Shown in pieces: positions 39,938-51,404 of a DNA stretch of 64,000 nucleotides (its first letter is position 1; every line of letters begins with the position of its first letter). The translations under genes and the position numbers were made by a program. Origin of the DNA: Micromonospora sp. NBC_00421 (GTDB taxonomy: Bacteria > Actinomycetota > Actinomycetes > Mycobacteriales > Micromonosporaceae); contig NZ_CP107929.1 of the NCBI RefSeq assembly GCF_036017915.1, forward strand, positions 6,251,001-6,315,000. The letters are read 5' to 3'. The notes beneath the pieces were generated by a model. That model was not told the DNA's origin. It made no database searches and worked only from the letters and a program-made list of their open reading frames with translations.

Positions 39938-40185
39938 CAGCGGCCTCCGTTGGCCCGCCACTCCTGCGCCCGCGTCAGCCATCCGGTGCGTCCTACCCGG
40001 GGGAACGCCACTGTGGTGTCCTCCCAGCCGGGGGCCGATCCGGCCGGTTCGGGATCTGGTCCGACACCCGATCCGGTGACCGGTTCGGGGCTGGTCGGGG
40101 CGGGACGGTCGGGTGCGGGTGCTCGGCGTCGTCCGGTGGGTCGGAACATCATGGCAAGCCGGTGTCGCCAGGTGGGCCGGGGCAT
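39934..40185 (-). CDS. Small basic protein upstream of the Cys-rich gene
   Basis: The 83 residues start MPRPTWRHRLAMMFRPTGRR and end GWLTRAQEWRANGGRW, with a Pro/Ser-rich middle. No family function is known to me. ATG 40185 follows GGAGGCGACGCG, and GTGA overlap couples it to the downstream gene, so they are a two-gene unit. The positive N-terminus could contact nucleic acid or membrane, but this is a guess. Confidence 0.6.
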   Translation of the reverse strand: MPRPTWRHRLAMMFRPTGRRRAPAPDRPAPTSPEPVTGSGVGPDPEPAGSAPGWEDTTVAFPRVGRTGWLTRAQEWRANGGRW

Positions 40186-40381
40186 CGCGTCGCCTCCATG
40201 GTGGGTCGGCTGGTCGTCTCCCCCGGCGACGGGACTGCCGGCCGGAAGGCGAGCGGTCCCACCACGACATCGTCGCGCCCGGAGGGCGGGGCGCTCGATG
40301 TCGCACTCCACAGTCTGCTGATGACACCACTACCGTGTGAAGGCTCGTGTCGGCTTCCGGTGTGGTCGGCGATGCTGCCGC

Positions 40382-40927
40382 TCAGGGGCGGCGGGCGGCC
40401 TTCCGCGCCCGGTAGGCGTTGACCGCCACCCGGTTGCCGCAGCCCGCCTCGCAGAACCGGCGGGACCGGTTCTTCGACAGGTCCACCAGCACGTTGGCGC
40501 AGTCGGGGCGGGCGCAGTGCCGCAGCCGGTCCAGTTCGTCGCCGCGTACCAGGTCGGCGACGGCCATCGCCGCCTCCACGGCCATCCTGGTGGCCAGCGG
40601 GGCGTCCCGGGGTACGGCGTGCACGTGGTACGGCTGGTCGTCGTGCCGGATCAGTTGCGGCAGCGCCCGGTACTCGCGGAGCAGGTCGTTGACCACGGCG
40701 ACGACGGTGTGCAGGTCGCCGTCCCAGAGTCGGCGCAGCCGGGGACGCAGCGCCCGGACGGCCCGCAGCTCGACCTCGGTGTGTGCGTGCCGACCGCTCC
40801 ACCGGTGCGCGGCGACGAACCGATCCAGCGCGGCGATGTCGGGCAGCCCCTCGCCGTCCTGGCTGTCGGTGTTGACCAGGGCGGCGGCGGAGATCAGCCC
40901 GCACTCCGTGTCATGGGCGAAAAGCAA
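40382..40927 (-). CDS. CGNR zinc-finger regulator (ABATE-domain protein)
   Basis: The 181 residues have an N-terminal ABATE-like domain (starts LLFAHDTECGLISAAALVNT) and a C-terminal zinc finger: CARPDCANVLVDLSKNRSRR then FCEAGCGNRVAVNAYRARK, with four cysteines and the CGNR tetrad. These are predicted transcription factors. The TTG start fits the family's usual N-terminus and follows AGGGGT. It is divergent from the EamA transporter gene, a common regulator-exporter pairing. Confidence 0.88.
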   Translation of the reverse strand: MLFAHDTECGLISAAALVNTDSQDGEGLPDIAALDRFVAAHRWSGRHAHTEVELRAVRALRPRLRRLWDGDLHTVVAVVNDLLREYRALPQLIRHDDQPYHVHAVPRDAPLATRMAVEAAMAVADLVRGDELDRLRHCARPDCANVLVDLSKNRSRRFCEAGCGNRVAVNAYRARKAARRP

Positions 40928-40928
40928 C

Positions 40929-40958
40929 TTGACCCCTGTCGTTCGCGGCGGCTAACGT
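40929..40958 (+). promoter_or_regulatory. Promoter of the EamA transporter
   Basis: TTGACC (40929-40934) and TAACGT (40953-40958) are separated by 18 bp, a good sigma-70-type pair reading toward the transporter. It directly abuts the regulator's start codon, so the CGNR protein could repress it there. Confidence 0.5.
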
Positions 40959-41004
40959 CACTGGCGTAATGCTACTTTGCTGATGTCACACCGGAGGGCC
41001 CCCG

Positions 41005-41967
41005 ATGCCGCACCGCTCCACCAACGGCGTCGGGCTGGCCCTCGCCCTGCTCTCCGCCGTCACCTTCGCCACCTCAGGCACCTTCGCCCGCTCACTGATC
41101 GGGGCCGGTTGGTCCGCCGAGGCCGTCGTGGTGGCCCGGGTCGGCCTCGCCGCCCTGGTGCTGGCCATCCCGGCGGCACTCGCGTTGCGCGGCCGGGCGG
41201 CAGTGCTGCGCCGCAACGTCGGTCCGGTCGCCGTCTTCGGTCTGCTCGGTGTCGCGACCGCCCAGGCCTGCTTCTTCAACGCCGTCCGTTACCTGCCCGT
41301 CGGGGTGGCCCTGCTGCTGGAGTACCTCGGCATCATCCTCGTGGTGGGCTGGATGTGGCTGGTGCACGGGCAACGTCCCCGCCGGCTCACCGTGGTCGGA
41401 TCGCTCGCGGCGCTGGCCGGGCTCGGCCTGGTGCTCGACCTGACCGGCGCGGGCCGGCTCGACCCGGTCGGCGTGCTCTGGGGGCTCGGTGCGGCCGTCG
41501 GGTTGGCCGGCTACTTCGTCCTCGCCGCCCGGGTCGACCCCGAGCTGCCCTCGGTCACCATGGCCAGTGGTGGAATGGCCGCCGGCGCAGCAGTGCTGGC
41601 CGCTCTCGGCCTGGTCGGGGTGCTGCCGTTGCGGGCCACCTTCGGCGCGGTCGACTTCGCCGGGCAGCGCACCAGCTGGCTCGTCCCGATCATCGGGCTG
41701 TCGCTGATCGCCGCCGTGGTGGCGTACCTGACCGGGATCGCCGCGACCCGCATCCTGGGGGCCCGGCTGTCGTCGTTCGTCGGGCTGACCGAGGTGCTGT
41801 TCGCGGTGCTCGTCGCCTGGCTGGTGCTGGGTGAGCTACCGGTGCCGGTGCAGCTCGCCGGTGGCGCGCTGATCGTCGCCGGGGTGGCGCTGGTCCGCCT
41901 CGACGAACTGCGCGAGGGCCGCACCGGGCCGACGCCGGCACGGGCCGACGAACCGGCGCTGACGTGA
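41005..41967 (+). CDS. EamA/DMT-family exporter
   Basis: The 320 residues form ten hydrophobic helices in two EamA repeats (first begins GVGLALALLSAVTFATSGTFAR; second GVLWGLGAAVGLAGYFVLAAR). These drug/metabolite transporters usually export amino acids or small molecules. ATG follows CCGGAGGGCC. The substrate is unknown. The coding end lies within a 33-bp tandem duplication. Confidence 0.88.
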   Translation: MPHRSTNGVGLALALLSAVTFATSGTFARSLIGAGWSAEAVVVARVGLAALVLAIPAALALRGRAAVLRRNVGPVAVFGLLGVATAQACFFNAVRYLPVGVALLLEYLGIILVVGWMWLVHGQRPRRLTVVGSLAALAGLGLVLDLTGAGRLDPVGVLWGLGAAVGLAGYFVLAARVDPELPSVTMASGGMAAGAAVLAALGLVGVLPLRATFGAVDFAGQRTSWLVPIIGLSLIAAVVAYLTGIAATRILGARLSSFVGLTEVLFAVLVAWLVLGELPVPVQLAGGALIVAGVALVRLDELREGRTGPTPARADEPALT

Positions 41968-42023
41968 CGCCGACTCCGGCACGGGCCGGCGCTGACATGA
42001 TGCCGACTCCGGCACGGGCCGGC
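41958..42023 (+). repeat. 33-bp tandem duplication spanning the EamA stop codon
   Basis: Copies at 41958-41990 and 41991-42023 differ at two positions. The first contains the TGA of the transporter gene; related GC-rich fragments continue to about 42055. Confidence 0.8.
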
Positions 42024-42103
42024 GGGCCGGACACCGGCACAGGTCGGCGGGCCGGCAGGGCAGGGGACCTGCTCGGTGTGACCGGTGACGGCGACGTGAG
42101 AAA

Positions 42104-42802
42104 GTGTCGGACATGCTCAGCGTGGTGGTGTTCGACGCCGACGAGACCCTGATCGACCTGCGCCCGGCGGTCACCGGTGCCCTGGTGGCCGTACTGGAGG
42201 AGATGCGGCGCCGGACCCCGGTGGCGGCCGGGGTGACCCTCGCCGAGGTGGAGTCCGACTGGCAGGCGGTCTTCGGTTCGATGACCGCCGCCCCGGTGAC
42301 GGAGATCCGCCGGGCCGCGCTGGCCCGGTCGCTCGACCGGGCCGGGCTGGTCGGCCAGCTCGACGAGTTCGCCGAACTCTTCTTCGCCAGGCGGTACGCG
42401 CTCAGCCGCCCGTACCCCGACACACTGCCGGCGCTTACCGCGTTGCGCGCCGACTTCACCCTCGGTTACGCCACCAACGGCAACAGCCGGGCCGAACGCT
42501 GCGGCCTGCCCGGCGAGTTCGCCTTCGAGTTGTACGCGCACGAGGGCGGCCTGCCCAAGAAGCCCGACCCGGCCTTCTACGCGGCGGTCGTCGACGCCGC
42601 CGGAGTACCGGCCGAGCGGATCGCCTACGTCGGTGACTCGATCGCCCACGACGTGCTCGGCCCCCAGCAGTCAGGCCTGTGCGGCATCTGGCTCAACCGC
42701 CAAGGCCTCCCGGTCCCGCCCGGGGTACGCCCCGACGCCGAGGTGCGGACGCTCGTCGAGCTGCCGGCGGCGCTGCACAGCCTGCAACCGACGAATGCCT
42801 GA
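42104..42802 (+). CDS. HAD-superfamily hydrolase
   Basis: The 232 residues carry the HAD motifs: motif I FDADETL (nucleophile Asp and acid Asp), motif II Thr in YATNGNS, motif III Lys in KKPDP, and motif IV GDSIAHDV. A helical C1 cap lies between motifs I and II. Likely a small-phosphometabolite phosphatase or haloacid-dehalogenase relative; substrate unknown. GTG 42104 is used; ATG 42113 is the alternative. Confidence 0.88.
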   Translation: MSDMLSVVVFDADETLIDLRPAVTGALVAVLEEMRRRTPVAAGVTLAEVESDWQAVFGSMTAAPVTEIRRAALARSLDRAGLVGQLDEFAELFFARRYALSRPYPDTLPALTALRADFTLGYATNGNSRAERCGLPGEFAFELYAHEGGLPKKPDPAFYAAVVDAAGVPAERIAYVGDSIAHDVLGPQQSGLCGIWLNRQGLPVPPGVRPDAEVRTLVELPAALHSLQPTNA

Positions 42803-42891
42803 TGCGGGGCCAAATCCGACTTGTATCTGGCGGAATCGTCGCCGGTGCTATGGGATGGCTGCCACGTCCCTCAACGAGAGGATCTGATGTG

Positions 42892-44583
42892 GTGAGCAAG
42901 CGCTTCACCGCCGGAGCCGTCGCGACCGCGGCGGCCCTGGCACTTACGGTGACCGGCCTGACCGTCCCGGCGAACGCCGGGCCGACCACCAGCCGTACGT
43001 TCACCGTGGTGGCCGAGGACGGCGTCTCGGCGGACGCGGCGATCGCCGCGATCCGTGCCGCCGGCGGCACCGTCGTGTCCCGTACGGACGACGTCGGTCT
43101 GTACCGGGTCACCAGCGACCGGGCCGACTTCGCCGGCCGGGTCACCGCCGCTCCCGCGCTGGTCGGCGCGGCCGAGCAGCGGGCCATCGGCCGTAAGCCC
43201 AAGCTGGACCGGGTCGAGCAGGAGAACCTGCTGACCCAGGCCAAGCAGGCGGTCAAGGCCAAGGGCAACGCCAACGGCAAGAAGCTGGACCCGCTCGACG
43301 ACAAGCTCTGGGGCCTCGGCATGATCGGGGCCGACAAGGCCCGCAAGGTCATGCCGGGCGACAAGCGGGTCACCGTCGGCGTCCTGGACACCGGCGTCGA
43401 CGCCAGCCAGCCCGACCTCGCGCCCAACTTCAACTGGGCGCTGTCCCGCAACTTCGCCCCGGACATGGTCGACATCGACGGCCCGTGCGAGGTGGCGAGC
43501 TGCCTCGACCCGGTCGGCACCGACGACGGCGGGCACGGCACCCACGTCGCCGGCACCATCGGTGCCGCCGCCAACGGGTTCGGCCTCTCCGGCGTCGCCC
43601 CGAACGTCTCGTTGGTGGAACTCAAGGGTGGCCAGGACTCCGGGTACTTCTTCCTCGACCCGGTCGTCAACGCCCTGGTGCATGCGGGCAAGTCCGGCAT
43701 CGACGTGGTCAACATGTCGTTCTACGTCGACCCGTGGCTCTACAACTGCACCGCCAACCCGGCCGACTCGCCCGAGTCGCAGGCCGAGCAGCGGGCCGTC
43801 ATCAAGGCGATGAAGCGGGCCCTGAACTTCGCCCACAACAAGGGCGTCACCCTGGTCGGCTCGCTCGGCAACAACCACGAGGACCTCGGCGCACCCCGCA
43901 CCGACGTGTCCAGCCCGGACTACGGCGCCGACCCGTACCCGCGGCCGATCGACAACGAGAGCTGCTGGGACTTCCCGGTGGAGGGCCCGCACGTGATCGG
44001 GGTGTCCGCCGTCGGCCCGTCCGGCAAGAAGTCCGATTACTCCAACTACGGCACCGAGCAGATCTCGGTCGCCGCGCCGGGTGGCTGGTTCCGGGACGGC
44101 TTCGGTACCGACACCCACCGCACCGACGGCAACATGATCCTCTCCACGTACCCGAAGAAGGTGCTCCAGGAGGAGGGTTCGGTGGACGAGAACGGCAACG
44201 TCGTCCCGGGCTTCGAGAACTCGGTGCTCAAGCAGTGCACCACCGCCGGTGAGTGCGGCTACTACACCTACCTCCAGGGCACCTCGATGGCGTCCCCGCA
44301 CGTCAGTGGGGTTGCCGCGCTGATCGTCAGCAAGTGGGGCAAGAAGGAGGGCCGCGACGGCTACGGCCTGGCGCCGGCCAAGGTGGAGCAGCACCTCTAC
44401 CGGACCGCCACCGAGCGCGCCTGTCCGGAACCGCGCCTGCAGAGCTACGCCAACGAGGGCCGGCCGGCCGAGTTCGACGCGTACTGCGCCGGCTCGCTGA
44501 ACTTCAACGGCTTCTACGGCTACGGCATCGTGGACGCGAACGCCGCGGTCCGCAGCCCGCTCAAGCCGAACGTCGCCCCCTGA
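42892..44583 (+). CDS. Secreted subtilisin-like serine protease (S8)
   Basis: Exported protease of 563 residues. The signal peptide ends near PANAGP, followed by an inhibitor-I9-like propeptide to about 120. The catalytic triad is Asp166 (VLDTGVD), His215 (GGHGTHVAG) and Ser465 (GTSMASPHVSG), with oxyanion Asn327. Six or more cysteines in the catalytic domain suggest disulfides. GTG 42892 and the adjacent GTG 42889 both follow AGAGGA. A strong terminator follows. Confidence 0.92.
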   Translation: MSKRFTAGAVATAAALALTVTGLTVPANAGPTTSRTFTVVAEDGVSADAAIAAIRAAGGTVVSRTDDVGLYRVTSDRADFAGRVTAAPALVGAAEQRAIGRKPKLDRVEQENLLTQAKQAVKAKGNANGKKLDPLDDKLWGLGMIGADKARKVMPGDKRVTVGVLDTGVDASQPDLAPNFNWALSRNFAPDMVDIDGPCEVASCLDPVGTDDGGHGTHVAGTIGAAANGFGLSGVAPNVSLVELKGGQDSGYFFLDPVVNALVHAGKSGIDVVNMSFYVDPWLYNCTANPADSPESQAEQRAVIKAMKRALNFAHNKGVTLVGSLGNNHEDLGAPRTDVSSPDYGADPYPRPIDNESCWDFPVEGPHVIGVSAVGPSGKKSDYSNYGTEQISVAAPGGWFRDGFGTDTHRTDGNMILSTYPKKVLQEEGSVDENGNVVPGFENSVLKQCTTAGECGYYTYLQGTSMASPHVSGVAALIVSKWGKKEGRDGYGLAPAKVEQHLYRTATERACPEPRLQSYANEGRPAEFDAYCAGSLNFNGFYGYGIVDANAAVRSPLKPNVAP

Positions 44584-44597
44584 CGCTCGACATCCCG

Positions 44598-44637
44598 GGA
44601 GAGGTCCGGACGACCAGTCGGTCGTCCGGGCCTCTCC
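44598..44637. terminator. Terminator between subtilase and IclR-type gene
   Basis: Arms 44598-44615 and 44620-44637 pair over 18 bp with one G-T and an AGTC loop, 14 bp after the protease stop. It could serve both convergent genes. Confidence 0.85.
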
Positions 44638-44672
44638 GCCCGCGTCGGGTGAGGACTTCACGGCGGGGCTGG

Positions 44673-45350
44673 TCAGGACAGGGCGGTGGAGATCGTCTGG
44701 GCGGCGATGACGACCTGCCGGCCGACCGTGTCGACAGGCAGCGGGGCCAGCGAGATCACCCCGACGCTCGCCTCCAGGCCGGGGACTCCGAGCACCGGCG
44801 CGGCCACCCCGTACGCCCCGGCCTGGAGTTCCCCGGCGGTGCTCACCGGGCCGGTGACGCCGGACCGGCCGGCGAGGACGGCCCGCCCGGCGGCCCCGCG
44901 TTCCAGCGGATGCCGGGTCCCCGGCCGGTACGCCACGTGGAACGACGTCCAGCTCGGCTCGACCACCGCCAGGGCCACCCCCTCGTCGCCCTCCACCACG
45001 GTCAGGTGCGCCGTCGCCCCGGTCTGCTCGGCGAGGCGACGCAGCGCGGGTAGTGCCCCCTCCGCCAGCAGCGGCTGGGCCCGCCGGGCCAGGTGCAGCA
45101 CGCCGACGCCGAGGCGCAGCCGACCGTCACCGCCCCGACGCAACATTCCGTGCCCGGTCAACGCGCCGACCAGCCGGTAGACGGCGGCCCGGCCGATACC
45201 GAGCTGGTGGGCGGCCTCGGTGACGGTCAAGCCGCCCGGTGCATCGGCCACCAGGTGCAGCAGACGTAGCCCCCGGTCCAAGGTCTGCGCCGTCTCCCCG
45301 CCCGCAGGCGTCGCGTCCCCCGGCTCACCTGCCGGTGCCGTCGTCCTCAC
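44673..45350 (-). CDS. IclR-family transcriptional regulator
   Basis: The 225 residues have an N-terminal winged HTH ([20 protein letters not shown] then [20 protein letters not shown]) and a C-terminal effector-binding domain ([20 protein letters not shown]). The effector domain is slightly short. TACGCT lies 13 nt before the GTG, consistent with a leaderless transcript. It is divergent from cysS; its target is not evident. Confidence 0.88.
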   Translation of the reverse strand: MRTTAPAGEPGDATPAGGETAQTLDRGLRLLHLVADAPGGLTVTEAAHQLGIGRAAVYRLVGALTGHGMLRRGGDGRLRLGVGVLHLARRAQPLLAEGALPALRRLAEQTGATAHLTVVEGDEGVALAVVEPSWTSFHVAYRPGTRHPLERGAAGRAVLAGRSGVTGPVSTAGELQAGAYGVAAPVLGVPGLEASVGVISLAPLPVDTVGRQVVIAAQTISTALS

Positions 45351-45401
45351 AGCAGGCAGCGTACGACCCGGCTCGGGCCGACCCCGGAAAGCGCGGACAG
45401 C

Positions 45402-45407
45402 TACCCT
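45402..45407 (+). promoter_or_regulatory. cysS -10 hexamer (leaderless)
   Basis: TACCCT lies exactly 12 nt before the cysS GTG, so transcription should begin at or next to the start codon. No Shine-Dalgarno is present. Confidence 0.5.
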
Positions 45408-45413
45408 GGTGCG

Positions 45414-46828
<1,415 letters not shown>

Positions 46829-46829
<1 letters not shown>

Positions 46830-47974
46830 TGGCCGGCAACTCGCAGCGCCGTGGCCGGCGACTGGCGTCGAAGGCGGGTGCCCCCAAGGGCTCCGGTGGC
46901 AAGAACAAGGACTCCCTCGCGGGCCGGGGCAAGACCCTGCCCGCCGACGAGCGGCCCTGGCACAAGGCGTACTCGGGCACCGAGAAGCTGCCCCAGCGCA
47001 CCGCCTGGAAGCAGGACAAGGAGCGGCGGGCGGCGGTCGAGGAGGGGCGTGCCCCCAAGATCGGCCAGCCCGGCACCAAGGACACCACCTGGGGCAGGGG
47101 CACCCGTGGGATGGCCCCGGTTCGGGCCGGCGCGGGCGGTCGGGGTGGCGGGAGCGCCCGGAACGGCGCAGGCACCGGCCGGGGTGGTCCCCGGGTCGCG
47201 CCGGGGCGCAAGTCCAACCCGTCCCGGGACACCCCGGAGCTGCTGGTCGGCCGGAACCCGGTGCTGGAGGCGCTGCGCGCCCAGGTGCCGGCGACCGCGC
47301 TCTACACCGCGCAGGGCATCGACGCCGACGACCGGATCAACGAGATCACCCGGACGGCCGCCGACCGGGGCATCGCGATCCTGGACATCAGCCGGGCCGA
47401 GCTGGACCGGATGACCGGTGGTGTGCTGCACCAGGGCGTCGGCCTCCAGGTGCCACCGTTCGCCTACCAGCCCTTCGAGGACCTGGTGGCGGCCGCGCTG
47501 GAGCAGACCGCCCCGTTGCTTGTCGCCCTGGACGGGGTCACCGACCCGCGGAACCTGGGCGCGGTGATCCGGTCGGCCGCCGCGTTCGGCGCGCAGGGTG
47601 TGTTCGTACCTGAGCGCAGGGCCGCCGGGATCACCGCGACCGCCTGGCGGACCAGCGCCGGAGCGGCGGCGCGGGTGCCGGTGGCCCAGGTCACCAACCT
47701 GACCCGGTCGTTGAAGGCGTGCCAGGAGGCCGGCTTCATGGTGGTCGGCCTGGACGCCGACGGCGACACCGACCTGTACGACCTGGAGGCCGCCGTCGGC
47801 CCGCTGGTCGTGGTGGTCGGTTCCGAGGGGCGCGGGCTGTCCCGGCTGGTGGGGGAGACCTGCGACCTGACGGTCAGCATCCCGATGATCTCCGAGGTGG
47901 AGTCGCTGAACGCCAGCGTCGCCGCCGCCGTCACCCTCGCCGAGGTGGCCCGCCGCCGCGCTGCGGAAGGCTGA
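46829..47974 (+). CDS. rlmB: RlmB-type 23S rRNA 2'-O-methyltransferase (SpoU/TrmH family)
   Basis: Probably methylates G2251 of 23S rRNA. The 381 residues have an unusually long basic Gly/Arg/Lys-rich N-terminus (about 1-130), a substrate-binding domain ([15 protein letters not shown]) and the knotted SPOUT domain with [28 protein letters not shown] and [20 protein letters not shown]. Start ATG overlaps the cysS stop. The basic tail is typical of actinobacterial members and likely binds rRNA. Confidence 0.93.
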
Positions 47975-48119
47975 CCGACTCCGGCTCTGCCGGGCTGCCG
48001 GTGGGTCTGCGGACGACCGGCCCGGGTTGCTGAGGGCGGGGCCGGAGCGGCAGCGGCCCTGCTGTGCCCCGCCGCCGGTCCTTCCGGGCGCGGGCACCCA
48101 CGCCGGGAGGAAGTCACGA

Positions 48120-48157
48120 AGTAAGGGGCGGCCCGCCGAAGCGGACCGCCCCTTACT
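48120..48157. terminator. Bidirectional terminator between rlmB and msiK
   Basis: Arms 48120-48136 and 48141-48157 pair over 17 bp with one C-A mismatch and a CGAA loop, 11 bp from the msiK stop codon and between the two convergent genes. Confidence 0.8.
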
Positions 48158-48167
48158 CGCGGTGGAA

Positions 48168-49259
<1,092 letters not shown>

Positions 49260-49604
49260 GGTGGTGCGCTTCCTTTCACCGGCAGGAACGTGCCGGACGA
49301 TCCGAGTGAAGGAGCTGTCGGCGCCCACGGCGCCGACCCGCGGACCGCACCCGGGGCACGACCGTAGCCGGCCCGGGGTGTCATCCGTGTCACTGCACGG
49401 TAAACGGGATTTCCACTCGTGCCAAGACGGGATACACCGAGTGGGACGGACGGCATACGCATTTCGGTCAGGCGGGCACGGCCGGGCATCAATCCCCTCG
49501 CTCGACGGGGGTCCGGCGAACCGATTCGTCGGTGGGACGGGTGCGAGATTGACGTTTTCCATGCTCGGGGACCCTGCCGGCCGGGATTTCCCGACGTCAG
49601 TCGC
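49260..49604. other. Gene-free region between msiK and tRNA-Thr
   Basis: No gene is seen in this stretch of about 345 bases. It should hold the msiK promoter (minus strand). A weak inverted repeat CCACTCG-N18-CGAGTGG (49413-49444) lies mid-region and could be an operator. Confidence 0.35.
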
Positions 49605-49610
49605 TATGCT
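49605..49610 (+). promoter_or_regulatory. tRNA-Thr -10 hexamer
   Basis: TATGCT begins 21 nt before the mature tRNA 5' end and fits TANNNT; a clear -35 is not evident. Confidence 0.35.
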
Positions 49611-49625
49611 GACCTCGCACCACGC

Positions 49626-49702
49626 GCCCCTGTAGCTCAGCTGGCCAGAGCACTCGCCTTGTAAGCGAGATGTCGCCGGTTCGATCCCGGCCGGGGGCTC
49701 CA
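49626..49702 (+). tRNA. tRNA-Thr (anticodon TGT), CCA encoded
   Basis: Folded by eye into the full cloverleaf. Acceptor GCCCCTG pairs with CGGGGGC (one G-T). The D arm is GCTC/GAGC. The anticodon arm CTCGC-CTTGTAA-GCGAG has anticodon TGT in loop positions 3-5. The T arm is GCCGG-TTCGATC-CCGGC. The 3' CCA is encoded. Confidence 0.94.
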
Positions 49703-49950
49703 ATTCCACAGCACGGCCGCCACTGGCGTTGCCGCATGTCGATGCGTCGACATGGCCGGAACCCGGCCGGTCGCCCTGCACCGCAGACGGCGACGGGATG
49801 GTCACTTCCGGTCCGGACGGTGATCCGCTCCGGCAGAGCGGCCACGGTGCCGCCGGCGGTGACCGCCTCTCCCGGTCGCGGCGGGACCACGTCGGTCGGT
49901 CCGGCTGGGTAACCTGGTCGGCGCGGAGCTAGGACGACGGGCGGGGGCCG

Positions 49951-50355
49951 ATGAGTCGTGCGGTGGAACAGTCGAACCGGGCCATGTTGCGGGCCCGGGA
50001 CGCGATGGACCGGGCCTACGCCGAGCCGCTGGACATCCCGGCGCTGGCCCGGATCGCGCTGGTCTCCGAGGCGCACTTCATCCGCACCTTCCGGGCCACC
50101 TTCGGCGAGACCCCGCACCGCTACCTGCAACGACGTCGGGTGGAACGGGCGATGTCGCTGCTGGTGGAGACCGATCGGGACGTCACCGACATCTGTTTCG
50201 CCGTCGGGTTCAGCAGCCTCGGCTCGTTCAGCCGCACCTTCCGGCAGATCGTCGGCGAGTCGCCCACCGAATACCGCAGCAGCCGGTCGGCGGGCGACGG
50301 GCCGGTGCCGAGCTGCTTCGCCAAGGCCTGGACCAGGCCCAGCAGTTTTGGATAA
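49951..50355 (+). CDS. AraC-type HTH regulator, DNA-binding domain only
   Basis: The 134 residues consist almost wholly of the double-HTH AraC domain (IPALARIALVSEAHFIRTFR, then VTDICFAVGFSSLGSFSRTF). There is no N-terminal effector domain, and a short tail follows. ATG follows GGGCGGGGGCC. It is 35 bp upstream of the VOC gene, which it may regulate. Confidence 0.88.
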   Translation: MSRAVEQSNRAMLRARDAMDRAYAEPLDIPALARIALVSEAHFIRTFRATFGETPHRYLQRRRVERAMSLLVETDRDVTDICFAVGFSSLGSFSRTFRQIVGESPTEYRSSRSAGDGPVPSCFAKAWTRPSSFG

Positions 50356-50390
50356 GCAGCAGGTCAGGGGCCTGGCATAGCGTTCCCGGC

Positions 50391-50810
50391 ATGACGATGA
50401 ACGCGATCACCCGTTCCCAGCTCTACGTCCTCGACCAGGACGAGGCGCTCGACTTCTACGTCGGCAAGCTGGGTTTCGAGGTCAACACCGACCAGGATCT
50501 GGGCTTCATGCGGTGGCTGACGGTCAACGTGCCCGGCGACCCGCAGCGGGAGGTGCTGCTGGAGAAGCCCGGCCCGCCGGCGCTGGACCCGGCGACCGCC
50601 GAGCAGGTCCGGGAACTGCTGACCAAGGGCGCGATCGGCGGGTGGCTGAGCATCACCACCGACGACGCCCACAAGACGTACGAGGATCTGGTCGGCAAGG
50701 GGGTCGACATCACCGACGAGCCGACCGAGCGTCCGTACGGCATCGACTTCGGCATCCGCGACCCGTTCGGCAACCGGATCCGGATCGGCCAGATGTTTCC
50801 TCGGAGCTGA
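50391..50810 (+). CDS. VOC-superfamily (glyoxalase-like) protein
   Basis: The 139 residues have two beta-alpha-beta-beta-beta VOC units: SQLYVLDQDEALDFYVGKLG and, after GGWLSITTDD, the C-terminal DFGIRDPFGNRIRIGQ. Members bind metals and act on small molecules or antibiotics; AraC-VOC pairs are common in actinobacteria. TAGCGT lies 13 nt before the ATG with no ribosome-binding site. The specific reaction is unknown. Confidence 0.85.
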   Translation: MTMNAITRSQLYVLDQDEALDFYVGKLGFEVNTDQDLGFMRWLTVNVPGDPQREVLLEKPGPPALDPATAEQVRELLTKGAIGGWLSITTDDAHKTYEDLVGKGVDITDEPTERPYGIDFGIRDPFGNRIRIGQMFPRS

Positions 50811-50869
50811 CGCGGCGTCGCCGCGAAACCGGGGTGTGCGGGGTGTGGTCGCCGGGCTACCGTCGCCCG

Positions 50870-51292
50870 GTGACCACGCCGAGCCTCCCCGATCTGCCGA
50901 AGTGCGAGTTCGCCTTTCCCGGTCCGCTGCGCGACCAACTCGTGGCCGCCGTGCTCAGCGGGGAGAAGACCTCCACCACCGGCCTGCTCCAGGACTACGA
51001 GCGCGACGGCGAGCCGCTGCCCGCCGTGGGTGACCGGGCGGTGGTGGTCGACTCCGCCGACCGCCCGGTCGCGGTGATCGAGGTGATCGAGGTCCGCGTG
51101 GTCCGGCTCGGGGACATCGACCTCGACCATGCCCGGGACGAGGGGGAGGGGTACGACTCGGTGGCTGCCTGGCGGGCCGGCCACGAGGAGTTCTGGCACG
51201 GGTCGGACTACCTCGGCTGGCTCGGTGACGCCGGTTTCCGGGTGGACGACGACACCTCCGCCGTGGCCGAGCGTTTCCGGGTGGTCGGATGA
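50870..51292 (+). CDS. ASCH-domain protein
   Basis: The 140 residues match the ASCH fold (PUA-like, predicted RNA-binding): EFAFPGPLRDQLVAAVLSGEK with the GxKxxT-like GEKTSTTG, then VIEVIEVRVVRLGDIDLDHA and FWHGSDYLGWLG. Some ASCH proteins are amidohydrolases or bind modified nucleosides. TACCGT lies 12 nt before the GTG, so it is probably leaderless. Confidence 0.85.
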   Translation: MTTPSLPDLPKCEFAFPGPLRDQLVAAVLSGEKTSTTGLLQDYERDGEPLPAVGDRAVVVDSADRPVAVIEVIEVRVVRLGDIDLDHARDEGEGYDSVAAWRAGHEEFWHGSDYLGWLGDAGFRVDDDTSAVAERFRVVG

Positions 51293-51404
51293 GGGCGGGG
51301 ACCCCGTCGCGGGGTGACGGCGCGGCGTGACCGTGGCGGCCCCGGTGCGGGCCGCGTGGCAGCGGGTTCCAGGTGGTCCACCGCCGGAGGGTGTGGCCGG
51401 CCGG

